Notes: a model not told the origin generated them from the sequence alone. Counted from the stretch's first letter, positions 37,297 through 46,872 are shown. The stretch is DNA of 64,000 nucleotides from an uncultured Flavobacteriaceae bacterium (GCA_943787365.1 CALSMD010000008.1:1-64000); one strand, 5' to 3'. A program made the numbers and translations.

Positions 37297-37779
37297 CTAG
37301 CCTTTTAACGCTACGATCATATCGTAGAGTTCGTCTTCATATCCTGGTGTATATCCAGTGTGTTTGTAAACAATTTCACCCGATTTAATAATAATAGTGA
37401 AGGGAACCGTACTCACACCAAACGCCCGTTTTAAGTCACTGTTTTCGTCTAATAAAATTTCAAACTCCCAACCTTTGCCATTGATCATTGGTTTCACCCT
37501 TTTGGCAGTTCTGGAATCATCAATAGAAACCGCATAATACTTCACACCGGTTTCCGAAACCCAATCGTCATAAACTTCAGCTACAGCATCCAATTCGTTT
37601 TTACAAGGGACACACCATGTAGCCCACAGAGAAACAACGATGAGATCATCGACTGCAGCAATTTCTTTGAGAGTTGTATTTGACCCTGAAAGTGTTTTTA
37701 GAGTGGTGCTCGGTAATTGTTCTTGAGCAAAAAGAGCGAAGTTGAAGCTAAGTACTAAAATACAGATAAATTTTTTCAT
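37297..37779 (-). CDS. Exported TlpA-like thioredoxin-family protein
   Basis: A 160-residue periplasmic thiol-disulfide protein with signal peptide 'FICILVLSFNFALFAQ'. The active site is 'SLWATWCVPCKNE' (Cys56, Cys59), and the cis-proline motif is 'GVSTVPFTIII'. The ATG at 37779 starts the signal peptide; an upstream extension to 37875 is rejected. It lies about 100 bp upstream of the DUF6029 gene on the same strand and diverges from the Omp28 relic. A joint role in folding or redox maturation of the outer-membrane partner is an inference. Confidence 0.88.
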   Translation of the reverse strand: MKKFICILVLSFNFALFAQEQLPSTTLKTLSGSNTTLKEIAAVDDLIVVSLWATWCVPCKNELDAVAEVYDDWVSETGVKYYAVSIDDSRTAKRVKPMINGKGWEFEILLDENSDLKRAFGVSTVPFTIIIKSGEIVYKHTGYTPGYEDELYDMIVALKG

Positions 37780-37903
37780 AATATTTGTTTTTATGCTCAA
37801 CAAACTTATCATTAATTTGTTAAAATCCACTAGTTTAATCGTTTTTTTTCTTAATATTGCGTTAACAAAACACATATTTTTAATATTAATTTAACATAAA
37901 ATT

Positions 37904-38477
37904 ATGAAAACCCCTTTTCTTTTAAAACTTATCCTATTTGGATTTTTGGTTTCAAGTTGCTCTAGTAACGATGATTCCCCAGCTCCTAATCCTGTAGATC
38001 CAGACCCTACAGTTACAGCCATCACTTTATCAACGGCTGTTACCGAAGTCAACACTGATTCTCAAGTTGTATTTTCGGTTATAAGTAATTTAGATACAGA
38101 TTTATCCAGTCAATCTACCTTTAAATTAGACGGAGTTACTACTACAAATCCAATCTCATTTAACTCAGGCAGGGTCTTCTCAAGGTGCTAATTATGTACA
38201 TAGAGATGTTTTACGAGAAGTTTACACGGATCAGTTAGGAGACGTCATTCCGAGTTCCAATACAATTGCTGGAGGTGTTTTTACACGAACCATTACAGGT
38301 CTTGATTTACCTGATAATATTGATGACACCAATGAACTGAAAGTTATTGTGTATGTAAGAAATTCTTATCTTAAAACCTTTGTTGATTACTTTGGTGATA
38401 CTCATACCGATTCTCCGCACTACGATATTTACAACGTACAGGAAGTACACGTTGGAGGAACTCAAGCATTTGATTAA
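37904..38477 (+). pseudogene. Internally deleted and frameshifted Omp28-type lipoprotein gene
   Basis: An ATG at 37904 starts a lipoprotein signal ending 'FGFLVSSC', a Pro/Asp spacer, and the beginning of an Ig-like domain 'VTAITLSTAVTEVNTDSQVV'. The frame closes at 38191. From about 38170 the next frame reads 'GSSQGANYVHRDVLREVYTD', 'VIPSSNTIAGGVFTRTITGL', 'NELKVIVYVRNSYLKTF', to 'HVGGTQAFD' and a stop at 38477. This is the usual C-terminal end of Omp28-related proteins. The central domain with the 'TGxWCGYC'-type cysteines is absent. So about half the gene was removed and the join left the parts out of frame. Confidence 0.75.
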
Positions 38478-38506
38478 CTAGTTTGATAACACTCATGCAT
38501 TAACAC

Positions 38507-38535
38507 AAAAAAGCCACTCTTTGAGTGGCTTTTTT
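38507..38535. terminator. Bidirectional terminator
   Basis: AAAAAAGCCACTC (38507-38519) pairs with GAGTGGCTTTTTT (38523-38535) over TTT. It lies between the Omp28 relic and the convergent P5C dehydrogenase gene and has A/T tracts on both sides. Confidence 0.85.
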
Positions 38536-38551
38536 AATTTAAATCGATTAT

Positions 38552-40180
38552 TTATTCTCCTAAAAATGGATAGCGATAGTCAGTTGGAGTTACAAAGGTT
38601 TCTTTAACCATTCTTGGTGATACCCAACGCAATAAATTCTGTGCAGATCCTGCCTTGTCATTCGTTCCAGACGCACGAGCCCCACCAAAAGGTTGTTGTC
38701 CAACAACAGCCCCCGAAGGTTTGTCATTAACATAAAAGTTTCCAGCGGCATTTTCTAGCAGCTTAGTAGCTAAAGTAGCAGCGTATCGATCTGTTGAAAA
38801 AATCGCACCTGTGAGGGCATATTCGCTGGTTTCATCCACGAGTTTTAAAGTGGCTTCAAAAGCATCGTCTTCATAGACATAAACTGTTAGTACAGGACCA
38901 AATAATTCGGTACTCATTGTGGCATATTTTGGGTTGGTAGTTTCAATAAGTGTGGGTTCAATAAAGTAACCCTTGCTCTTGTCGTAGTTTCCTCCAGCAA
39001 GAATAGTGGCGTCCGCATCTGCTTTTGCACGATCAATAAATCCTGCAAGTTTGTCAAAGGAAGCCTCGTGAATTACTGCTGTTATAAAATTTGTGAGGTC
39101 TTCAGGCGATCCCATTTTAAATGTTTTCATTTCAGAAATTAAAAAGGCTTTAATTTCTGGCCATAAACTCTGAGGGATGTAAGCTCTTGAAGCTGCACTG
39201 CATTTTTGCCCTTGAAATTCAAAAGCCCCCCGCAACATTCCGGTCGCAACTTGCTTGGGATCTGCTGAAGAATGGGCAACGATAAAATCCTTACCACCTG
39301 TTTCGCCAACAATACGTGGATAGTTTTTGTAGTTGTGAATATTTGTTCCAATTTGTTTCCACAATTCTTTAAATATATGGGTTGACCCTGTAAAGTGAAG
39401 CCCAGAAAAATCGGGACTAGCCAAAATGGTATCTGTAATCATAACGGGATCTCCAAAAACCACATTGATTACACCTGGAGGGACACCGGCTTCTTCAAAA
39501 ATATCCATAATAACTTTTGCAGAATAGGCTTGGCTGTCACTCGGTTTCCATACTACTACATTCCCCATTAATGCCATACATGCTGGAAGATTTCCAGCAA
39601 TGGATGTAAAGTTAAATGGCGATACCGCATAGGTAAAGCCTTCCAAAGGGCGGTATTCGATACGGTTCCAAGCCGCACTGGTACTTTGTGGTTGGTCCTT
39701 GTAAATATCGATCATGAACTGAACGTTGAATCTCAAGAAATCTACAAATTCGCAAGCCGCATCAATCTCAGCTTGAAAAACGTTTTTTGATTGTCCAATC
39801 ATTGTGGAGGCATTTATTTTTGCACGATAAGGTCCTGCGATTAATTCGGCTGCACGAAGAAAAATTCCTGCTCGTTGTTCCCATGGTAATTGAGACCAAG
39901 ATTTTCGCGCCTCCAAAGCGGTTGCAATGGCGGATTCTACATGTGTTTTTTCAGCCGTATGATATGAGCCTAAAATATGTTGATGATCGTGTGGAGGACG
40001 CATTGTCTGGGTGTTTCCAGAAGCTATAAATTGTCCATTTATATACATTGGCACTTCTAGAGTTTCTTTTAGCATTTCCTTGTAAGTAGCGAGTACTTCT
40101 TTACGTTCTGGAGAACCTGGTTTGTATGATTTAACAGGTTCGTTAATTGCAACTGGAACTTTAAAAAATCCTTTTCCCAT
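38552..40180 (-). CDS. pruA: L-glutamate gamma-semialdehyde (1-pyrroline-5-carboxylate) dehydrogenase
   Basis: Oxidises glutamate semialdehyde from proline to glutamate using NAD+. The 542-residue aldehyde dehydrogenase of the stand-alone P5CDH type has 'NGQFIASGNTQTMRPPHDHQ', 'VSPFNFTSIAGNLPA' (187-200), the general base Glu293 in 'RIVGETGGKDFIVAH', the catalytic Cys327 in 'GQKCSAASRAY', and 'YVNDKPSGAVVGQQPFGGARASGTND'. No proline dehydrogenase lies nearby; it would be encoded elsewhere. Confidence 0.93.
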   Translation of the reverse strand: MGKGFFKVPVAINEPVKSYKPGSPERKEVLATYKEMLKETLEVPMYINGQFIASGNTQTMRPPHDHQHILGSYHTAEKTHVESAIATALEARKSWSQLPWEQRAGIFLRAAELIAGPYRAKINASTMIGQSKNVFQAEIDAACEFVDFLRFNVQFMIDIYKDQPQSTSAAWNRIEYRPLEGFTYAVSPFNFTSIAGNLPACMALMGNVVVWKPSDSQAYSAKVIMDIFEEAGVPPGVINVVFGDPVMITDTILASPDFSGLHFTGSTHIFKELWKQIGTNIHNYKNYPRIVGETGGKDFIVAHSSADPKQVATGMLRGAFEFQGQKCSAASRAYIPQSLWPEIKAFLISEMKTFKMGSPEDLTNFITAVIHEASFDKLAGFIDRAKADADATILAGGNYDKSKGYFIEPTLIETTNPKYATMSTELFGPVLTVYVYEDDAFEATLKLVDETSEYALTGAIFSTDRYAATLATKLLENAAGNFYVNDKPSGAVVGQQPFGGARASGTNDKAGSAQNLLRWVSPRMVKETFVTPTDYRYPFLGE

Positions 40181-40261
40181 GATATTTTTTTTAAGTAATT
40201 TATTTGTAATGATAGTGTGTAAAATTACACTTTATAGTTGAGGTTTAAATTTAAATGCAGT

Positions 40262-40648
40262 TTAATTTTGTGCAAATGAAGCACTTAATTTAAAAGTTGG
40301 AATTGTTACCTTGAATTGTTTTGAGTTAGAAAGGTTCACCATTAAGTAACTACCTTTCATAGCTCCAAATGGGGATTTTAAAACACATCCAGAAGTGTAG
40401 GTATGACGTTCACCAGGAATAAGAACTGGTTTTTCGCCCACAACACCTTCTCCAATGACAATTTCATTTTCATTTAGCGCTTCCATAATATTCCATTTTC
40501 TTGCAATCAGTTGAGCGACTTCAGGACTTTGATTTTCAATAACGACTTCATAACTGAATGCATAATGAATACAATCATCTTTGTAAAAAGTTCCTTCAAA
40601 TTCAGTTTCAATTGAAATTTTTATGCCTTTGGTAATTTGTTCTATCAT
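40262..40648 (-). CDS. apaG: ApaG-like protein
   Basis: A 128-residue single-domain ApaG protein with a fibronectin-III-like beta fold. The family signatures are visible: 'YAFSYEVVIENQSPEVAQLIARKW', 'GEGVVGEKPVLIPGERHTYTSG' and 'GAMKGSYLMV'. The molecular role is unsettled; mutants in enterobacteria affect Co2+ resistance and Mg2+ efflux. It lies between pruA and the DUF5103 gene without an obvious operon link. Confidence 0.93.
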   Translation of the reverse strand: MIEQITKGIKISIETEFEGTFYKDDCIHYAFSYEVVIENQSPEVAQLIARKWNIMEALNENEIVIGEGVVGEKPVLIPGERHTYTSGCVLKSPFGAMKGSYLMVNLSNSKQFKVTIPTFKLSASFAQN

Positions 40649-40755
40649 AGTGTATAAAAATAGTAAATTTAGTCAAACTAAAAAATTATTTTATCAAAAG
40701 CTGTATGTTCTTTCAGTTTGATAAAAACAGGAATAAGATTAATAGTAAAAACGAA

Positions 40756-41997
40756 TTAATTCCCTATTTGTATGGAATTGCCTTCTCCAAAGCCTACAAT
40801 ACGATCATAGCGTGCACCTAGATCTCTATAGTAAACGAGTACTTTATAATTATTTTCAGTTTCATAAAAATCACCACTAATCACTCCTTCTTCCAAGGCT
40901 CCTTCAGAATTTACAAGTACATATTTATAATTATAAAACCCTTGTTTGAGTTTTATGTCTTTTTCGTAAAATCCACTGTCTGGGTTAAAAACCATTTCAT
41001 TGGAAGTGTTTAAAGCATAATTATTAAAGGCTCCATAGACATAAATAGATTCATTTGCTAATTCTGGGTTTTGTAATGAAAAATGGACCACCGTATAATC
41101 GGCTTCGATTGAAGGATTGTCTCGATCCAAAATTGTAATTTGAAAATTTCCATTGATATCAGGATTATAAGTGTAGCCTCTATTGTAGCGATTGATGTCT
41201 GCGTATAAATAACTATGATATAAGTCTTCCAAATCGGTAAACTGCACGCCTAGGTTAGTCCCCCTTACATCTTTAGTCTCGAAATTTAAATACTCATTTC
41301 CACCCCAAAAAGAAGATTCACTAGTGTAGCGGTAAATTAATTCATTGCCTAGAATATATTGAGGTTTCAAACCTGAAATAGCTGTTTTTAAGTTGTTGTT
41401 TTGAAGTATAACGGTGTTGACGGTTTGTTTTGGGTTGTTAAAATTAAAGTTAGTCGTATTAATTGTAAAATCTACCGATTGTTTTGTGTTAACGTGTTTT
41501 ACATCTCGTGAGCGTTTAAGTTGTACACCAACATTCACTAGATTTTCATAAACCATAAACTTGCGACTAAAGACAATTTCATCATAGTCATCTAAGATTT
41601 TAATTATATAATTCCCAGTGACTTTGAGTCGTGTTTGTTGGTTGGGGATTTGGAGTCGGTAATTAGAATAAATTTGATAGGTATTGAAAGAGTTTTCGTA
41701 GTTAACAATCCTTACATTATCGAGTCCTTTGAGATATTCAGCTTTCATTAAATTGGATTTGGTCCAATCATAGTTATAATGTTCAATGACATAATAATAG
41801 TCGTCTTCATCTGGGCTAAGGACATCAAATTCTAGATACAAGCGTTCGTTTAGAGTTAAAATGGGCAACTCAGATTGATTGGTATTACTTCTAAAGTTAA
41901 TTGTTTTGATGAGGTCGTTGGGTTCAATTTCTTCAATTTGAGAAAAACCAACAGTTGATATCAGTAAAATAAATGAAATATAGAGATGTTTGAGCAT
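40756..41997 (-). CDS. DUF5103 (type IX secretion-associated lineage) exported protein
   Basis: A 413-residue secreted or surface protein with signal peptide 'YISFILLISTVGFSQ'. The mature chain has family features: 'IKTINFRSNTNQSELPILTLNERLYLEFDVL', 'EDDYYYVIEHYNYDWTKSNL', 'RLQIPNQQTRLKVTGNYIIKI' and 'YVYGAFNNYALNTSNEMVFNPDSGFYEKDI'. The last resembles a glycogen-binding/AMPK-type beta-sandwich. Function is not known. The start at 41997 is chosen because the signal peptide begins there. It diverges from nqrA. Confidence 0.8.
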   Translation of the reverse strand: MLKHLYISFILLISTVGFSQIEEIEPNDLIKTINFRSNTNQSELPILTLNERLYLEFDVLSPDEDDYYYVIEHYNYDWTKSNLMKAEYLKGLDNVRIVNYENSFNTYQIYSNYRLQIPNQQTRLKVTGNYIIKILDDYDEIVFSRKFMVYENLVNVGVQLKRSRDVKHVNTKQSVDFTINTTNFNFNNPKQTVNTVILQNNNLKTAISGLKPQYILGNELIYRYTSESSFWGGNEYLNFETKDVRGTNLGVQFTDLEDLYHSYLYADINRYNRGYTYNPDINGNFQITILDRDNPSIEADYTVVHFSLQNPELANESIYVYGAFNNYALNTSNEMVFNPDSGFYEKDIKLKQGFYNYKYVLVNSEGALEEGVISGDFYETENNYKVLVYYRDLGARYDRIVGFGEGNSIQIGN

Positions 41998-42111
41998 TTG
42001 AATCTTAATAAAAGAGTAGGTAAATATAAGCAAATTTTATGCCTAAAATAAATTGCAGACTTTTATTAAAAAAATGTCGATAAATATTGTGGAAACTGTA
42101 CATTAAATTTG

Positions 42112-42119
42112 TAATTTTG
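42112..42119 (+). promoter_or_regulatory. Putative nqr operon promoter (-7 box TAATTTTG)
   Basis: TAATTTTG matches TAnnTTTG. A TTG at 42087-42089 lies 22 bp upstream, compatible with the -33 element. Transcription would start near 42125, giving a leader of about 30 nt before nqrA. Confidence 0.55.
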
Positions 42120-42156
42120 CAGCGTTTTTTAGATAATAATTCAACAAAAAATACCT

Positions 42157-43512
42157 ATGTCAAACGACATCCTAATTAAAAAAGGGTTAGATATTAAGTT
42201 AGTTGGGGAGGCAGCCTTAACAAAAAGTGATGCCATCAAAAGTAACTTCTACAGTATCCAACCTTCAGATTTTCACGGACTCACACCTAAATTATTAGTA
42301 AAAGCGGGCACTAAAGTCCAAGCAGGTGAGCCTATTTTTTATGACAAATCCAATGAATCTATTCAATTTGTTTCTCCTGTTTCTGGCGAAATTGTTGAAA
42401 TATCACGTGGAGAGAAACGTCGTATATTAGAAGTCAAAATACAAGCTGATAAAACTCAAACATTTTTGGATCACCAAAAACTTGAAGTTGAAAGTGCAAA
42501 GGCGGAAGAAATTAAAGCCAAATTACTCGCTTCAGGATGCTGGCCATTTATTATGCAACGTCCCTATGACGTCATTGCAAATCCAGAGAGTACTCCAAAA
42601 GGAATTTTTGTTTCTGCCTATGCTTCTGCACCACTTGCAGCAGACTATGATTTTGTGCTCACCAACAAAAAAGCGGAATTACAAGCTGCTGTATCAGCAC
42701 TTTCTAAATTAACTACTGGAGCAGTCAATGTGAGTGTTTCTAAAGATTCACATTCTCTTTTTTCTAATTTAGAAGATGTAGTGACTCACAAAGTTTCAGG
42801 CCCTCATCCCTCTGGAAATGTTGGGACACTGATCAATAAAATTGATCCTATTAACAAAGGAGAAGTTGTTTGGACAGTGACCCCTCAAGATTTAGTTATT
42901 ATTGGAGAATTACTTTTAACTGGCAAATTCAATGCTGAACGTATTGTAGCACTCGCTGGATCGGGAATTAAAGAGCCACGCTATTTAGTTACTAAGATTG
43001 GAAGTGAAATAGCGACAATGGTTTACGATCGTGGGATCGAAAAAGATGCACATGTTCGAATTATTTCTGGAAATGTTTTGAGTGGAAAAGAAATTAAACC
43101 AGACGGCTATTTAGGGTATTATTCTAACGTAGTGACTGTCATTCCAGAAGGTGATGATTATGAGTTTTTTGGATGGAACAAACCTGTTTTTGACAAAGTA
43201 TCTACATCTAGAGCTTTGACATTTTCATGGATGACTCCAAATAAAAAATTCGACTTAAATACCAATACTAATGGAGAGCATAGAGCTTTTGTAATTACAG
43301 GCTCTTATGAAGAAGTATTTCCGTTAGATATCTTTCCAATGCAAGTCTTAAAGGCGTGTATGTATCAAGATCTTGATGAAATGGAAGCACTCGGAATGTA
43401 TGAAGTCGCTCCAGAAGATTTTGCGTTGACTGAATTTGTGTGTGTGTCTAAACAGCCACATCAAAAAATTATAAGAGAAGGATTGGACTTAATGCTTAAA
43501 GAAATAGGATAA
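42157..43512 (+). CDS. nqrA: Na+-translocating NADH:quinone reductase subunit A
   Basis: A cytoplasmic-side peripheral subunit of the six-subunit sodium pump, implicated in quinone binding. The 451-residue protein starts with 'IKKGLDIKLVGEA' and contains 'YSIQPSDFHGLTPKLLVKAGTKVQAGEPIF', 'RRILEVKIQ', 'SGPHPSGNVGTLINKIDPINKGEVVWTV' and 'VFPLDIFPMQVLKACMYQDLDEMEALGMYEV'. The whole nqrABCDEF set follows on the same strand with short gaps. Confidence 0.97.
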   Translation: MSNDILIKKGLDIKLVGEAALTKSDAIKSNFYSIQPSDFHGLTPKLLVKAGTKVQAGEPIFYDKSNESIQFVSPVSGEIVEISRGEKRRILEVKIQADKTQTFLDHQKLEVESAKAEEIKAKLLASGCWPFIMQRPYDVIANPESTPKGIFVSAYASAPLAADYDFVLTNKKAELQAAVSALSKLTTGAVNVSVSKDSHSLFSNLEDVVTHKVSGPHPSGNVGTLINKIDPINKGEVVWTVTPQDLVIIGELLLTGKFNAERIVALAGSGIKEPRYLVTKIGSEIATMVYDRGIEKDAHVRIISGNVLSGKEIKPDGYLGYYSNVVTVIPEGDDYEFFGWNKPVFDKVSTSRALTFSWMTPNKKFDLNTNTNGEHRAFVITGSYEEVFPLDIFPMQVLKACMYQDLDEMEALGMYEVAPEDFALTEFVCVSKQPHQKIIREGLDLMLKEIG

Positions 43513-43514
43513 AA

Positions 43515-44720
43515 ATGAGTTTAAAAAGTAAATTACACACTATTAAAGAAAAGTATAGAGGCACAAAAATGGCTCCTGCCTTTAATGCCTTACATACCTT
43601 TTTATATTTGCCAAACGAAACTACGCACAACGGTACACATATTAAAGCTGCCGATGATTTAAAGCGTACCATGAATACCGTTATTATGGCCATGGTTCCA
43701 TGTTTGATTTTTGGAATGTTTAATGCAGGTTACCAACACCACCTGGCACTGGGAACAATTGAATCTGCTCAAGGGTTTTTAGGAGCATCATTTTGGACTT
43801 TGGACAACTTAGTCATTGGAATGTGGAAAGTATTGCCTTTAGTTGTTGTCTCTTATGGAGTTGGCTTGGCAATTGAGTTTCTTTTTGCTGTTATTAAAGG
43901 CCATGAAGTTGAAGAAGGCTATCTTGTAACAGGGATGTTAGTGCCACTTATTGTTCCAATAGACTTACCGCTTTGGATGCTTGCAGTTGCTGTGGCTTTT
44001 GGTGTGGTGATTGGTAAAGAAGTTTTTGGAGGCACAGGAATGAATATCTTAAATCCAGCACTGACCATTCGTGCCTTTTTATTCTTTGCCTATCCAACAT
44101 GGATGAGTGGGGATAAAGTTTGGGTACACGGAGCGGTTGAACGAGCAGGAACAGCAGATGCCATTTCAGGAGAAACTATATTAGGAAGTTATGCTCAAAA
44201 CAATTCCGTAGTGTATGACTATTGGGATATGTTCTGGGGAATAATTCCAGGTTCAGTTGGAGAAACTTCAAAATTATTGATTATTCTTGGTGCACTCTTT
44301 TTAATATTTACAAAAATAGGAAGCTGGAGAATTATTTTCAGTACAATTATAGGAGCACTTGTTATGGGACTCATTTTTAATGGTGTTGTAGATGCTGGTT
44401 GGATCTCAAGCTCAAGCAAGTTTTTTGGATTGATGAGTGTTCCATTCTGGCAACATCTAATCATTGGTAGTATCTTATTTGGAGCCGTATTTATGGCCAC
44501 CGACCCTGTAACAGCAGCCCAAACCAACAAAGGAAAATGGATATATGGATTTTTGATTGGATTCATTTCCATTATGATTCGTGTGTTCAATCCTGCCTAT
44601 CCAGAAGGGGTCTTTTTAGCCATTCTTCTGATGAATGTGTTTGCTCCAACCATCGATCATTATGTGGTTCAAGGAAATGTAAAAAAACGAATGAAACGTC
44701 TTAAAGTTAAAACTGCATAA
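43515..44720 (+). CDS. nqrB: Na+-translocating NADH:quinone reductase subunit B
   Basis: An integral-membrane subunit (401 residues, about 10 helices) carrying covalently bound FMN and part of the Na+ path. Notable segments are 'GTKMAPAFNALHTFLYLPNETTHNGTHI', 'GKEVFGGTGMNILNPALTIRAFLFFAYP' and 'DPVTAAQTNKGKWIYG'. The expected flavinylation site fits 'DAISGETILG', with Thr221 as the acceptor; the Glu before Thr varies from the common SGAT. It starts 2 bp after nqrA. Confidence 0.96.
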   Translation: MSLKSKLHTIKEKYRGTKMAPAFNALHTFLYLPNETTHNGTHIKAADDLKRTMNTVIMAMVPCLIFGMFNAGYQHHLALGTIESAQGFLGASFWTLDNLVIGMWKVLPLVVVSYGVGLAIEFLFAVIKGHEVEEGYLVTGMLVPLIVPIDLPLWMLAVAVAFGVVIGKEVFGGTGMNILNPALTIRAFLFFAYPTWMSGDKVWVHGAVERAGTADAISGETILGSYAQNNSVVYDYWDMFWGIIPGSVGETSKLLIILGALFLIFTKIGSWRIIFSTIIGALVMGLIFNGVVDAGWISSSSKFFGLMSVPFWQHLIIGSILFGAVFMATDPVTAAQTNKGKWIYGFLIGFISIMIRVFNPAYPEGVFLAILLMNVFAPTIDHYVVQGNVKKRMKRLKVKTA

Positions 44721-44722
44721 TT

Positions 44723-45481
44723 ATGAGTACTAATACAGACACAAATAAATATACGATCTTATTTGCCATCGCAATGGTAGTTGTCGTAGGATCCTTATTA
44801 GCCTTTACAGCCTCCTCGTTGAAACCCAATATTCAAGAGAATGAGCGTATGGAAAAACAACAAAACATTTTGTATGCAATGGGAATCAATGAAAATGGAG
44901 CTACGGACATTAAATTTATTGGAACCGACAAAGTTGCAGGCGAATTTTCAAAATATATCTCAAAACAATTATTGATTAATGCGGATGGAAGCTCTGAAGA
45001 AAATACGGAAGCTTACCTTATTGATGTCAAAAAAGAACAAGCAAAAGCCAAAAATGGCGGAACTCGATTACTTCCTTTATTTGTAGGTCAAAAAGAAGGG
45101 GAGTCCTTTTACATTGTCCCAATTCGAGGAAAAGGACTTTGGGATGCTATTTGGGGTTATGTTGCACTAAATGAAGACATGGTGGTTCAAGGAGCCTTTT
45201 TTGATCATGCTGCTGAAACACCTGGTTTAGGAGCCAATATCAAACAACGTTATTTTATGGACGATTTTGTAGGAGAAAAATTACTTTCAGACAATGGTGA
45301 CTTTAAAGGAATCACTGTAGCGAAAGGAAATAATGACCCTAAAAACCTTATTAAAGACGATTATGAAGTCGATGCATTAGCAGGTGCTACAATCACAGGT
45401 GACGGCGTATCTGCAATGATTAAGAGCGATCTAAAATTGTATTTACCATACTTTAAAAATTTAAAAAATCAATTGAACTAA
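44723..45481 (+). CDS. nqrC: Na+-translocating NADH:quinone reductase subunit C
   Basis: A 252-residue membrane-anchored subunit with one N-terminal helix (10-30) and a periplasmic domain that carries covalent FMN. The flavinylation motif is 'DALAGATITGDGV', with Thr223 as acceptor. 'HAAETPGLGANI' (162-173) is another family element. FMN would be attached by the ApbE encoded 3 kb downstream. Confidence 0.96.
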   Translation: MSTNTDTNKYTILFAIAMVVVVGSLLAFTASSLKPNIQENERMEKQQNILYAMGINENGATDIKFIGTDKVAGEFSKYISKQLLINADGSSEENTEAYLIDVKKEQAKAKNGGTRLLPLFVGQKEGESFYIVPIRGKGLWDAIWGYVALNEDMVVQGAFFDHAAETPGLGANIKQRYFMDDFVGEKLLSDNGDFKGITVAKGNNDPKNLIKDDYEVDALAGATITGDGVSAMIKSDLKLYLPYFKNLKNQLN

Positions 45482-45482
45482 C

Positions 45483-46127
45483 ATGGGACTACCTTCAAAA
45501 AAAGATGCCAAATTAATAACGGATCCGTTAGCAGATAACAACCCAATTACAATTCAAGTATTAGGGATTTGTTCTGCTCTAGCAATTACAGCTGAACTCA
45601 AAGCCTCTTTAGTGATGGGAATTGCAGTGCTTTTTGTACTAGGAATTGGAAATGTTGTCATTTCATTAATGCGTAATATCATTCCTTCAAAAATCAGAAT
45701 TATCGTTCAACTCATCGTAGTAGCGTCCTTAGTAATTATCGTTGATCAAGTTCTTAAGGCCTTTGCTTATGAACTCAGTAAAACACTTTCTGTATTCGTT
45801 GGACTGATTATTACCAACTGTATTATCATGGGTCGTTTTGAAGCCTTTGCTCTTGGAAACGGACCGTGGAAAGCTTTTTTAGATGGTATTGGAAATGCAT
45901 TTGGATATGCAGTTATACTTTTGGTTGTAGGATTTTTTAGAGAACTTTTAGGATCTGGTACTCTTTTTGGAATTCCAGTATTGGGTGATCCAATTGAAAA
46001 AACAGGACTCTATTCTACAGGGTATGAAAATAATGGATTTATGCTCATGCCTCCCATGGCCTTGATTATTGTAGGCCTTATTATTTGGGTACAACGCAGT
46101 AGAAACACAACATTAATTGAGGATTAA
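45483..46127 (+). CDS. nqrD: Na+-translocating NADH:quinone reductase subunit D
   Basis: A 214-residue, six-helix membrane subunit. Family elements are 'DPLADNNPITIQVLGICSALAIT', 'LIITNCIIMGRFEAFALGN' (a half-helix pair with the Cys that helps hold an Fe-S centre between NqrD and NqrE), and 'GFFRELLGSGTLFGIPVL'. It begins 1 bp after nqrC. Confidence 0.96.
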   Translation: MGLPSKKDAKLITDPLADNNPITIQVLGICSALAITAELKASLVMGIAVLFVLGIGNVVISLMRNIIPSKIRIIVQLIVVASLVIIVDQVLKAFAYELSKTLSVFVGLIITNCIIMGRFEAFALGNGPWKAFLDGIGNAFGYAVILLVVGFFRELLGSGTLFGIPVLGDPIEKTGLYSTGYENNGFMLMPPMALIIVGLIIWVQRSRNTTLIED

Positions 46128-46157
46128 TTTCTTTAGTAAGAATTTAAATAAAAGACA

Positions 46158-46871
46158 ATGATAGAACACATCGAATTATTTTTCAAATCAATTTTTATTG
46201 ATAATATGGTGTTTGCGGTTTTCTTGGGCATGTGCTCCTATTTAGCCGTCTCTAAAAAAGTAGCAACCGCCGTAGGACTTGGTGCCGCCGTTATTTTTGT
46301 ACTGGCCATTACAGTACCTCTAAACTGGTTGTTGGATCAATATCTATTACAACCTGGTGCACTAGCATGGTTAGGTCCTGAATTTGCAGAGTATGACCTT
46401 AGTTTCCTTTCGTTCATCATGTTTATTGCAACGATCGCGACCATGGTTCAACTCGTTGAAATTGTAGTTGAAAAATTTTCACCTTCACTCTACAACTCAC
46501 TTGGTATTTTCTTACCACTAATCGCAGTAAACTGTGCGATATTAGGAGGATCTTTATTTATGCAGTCGCGTGAGATAGAAACCTTAGGCTTGGCAGTAAA
46601 TTATGGAATATCCTCGGGAATAGGGTGGTTTTTAGCCATTTTAGCGATTGCCGCTATTCGCGAAAAAATACGCTATTCTAATGTGCCTGCACCACTCAGA
46701 GGGCTAGGAATTACATTCATTGTTACAGGACTCATGGGAATTGGGTTCTTGAGCTTTGGTGGTATGCTCACAGGAGGTGACGAAGAAGTGAAAGAAACGC
46801 CAAAAGAAGTCGTTACTGAAACTTTAGAAATTGAAAAAGAAGTAGATAACCAAATAAAAACAGTTAACTAA
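46158..46871 (+). CDS. nqrE: Na+-translocating NADH:quinone reductase subunit E
   Basis: A 237-residue membrane subunit homologous to NqrD with inverted topology: 'NMVFAVFLGMCSYLAVSKKV', 'LGIFLPLIAVNCAILGGSLFM' and 'PAPLRGLGITFIVTGLMGIGFLSF'. The cysteine in 'VNCAILG' pairs with that of NqrD at the intramembrane iron-sulfur site. A charged C-terminal tail rich in Glu/Lys/Val ('EEVKETPKEVVTETLEIEKE') extends the chain past the usual end and is probably disordered. Confidence 0.96.
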   Translation: MIEHIELFFKSIFIDNMVFAVFLGMCSYLAVSKKVATAVGLGAAVIFVLAITVPLNWLLDQYLLQPGALAWLGPEFAEYDLSFLSFIMFIATIATMVQLVEIVVEKFSPSLYNSLGIFLPLIAVNCAILGGSLFMQSREIETLGLAVNYGISSGIGWFLAILAIAAIREKIRYSNVPAPLRGLGITFIVTGLMGIGFLSFGGMLTGGDEEVKETPKEVVTETLEIEKEVDNQIKTVN

Positions 46872-46872
46872 T

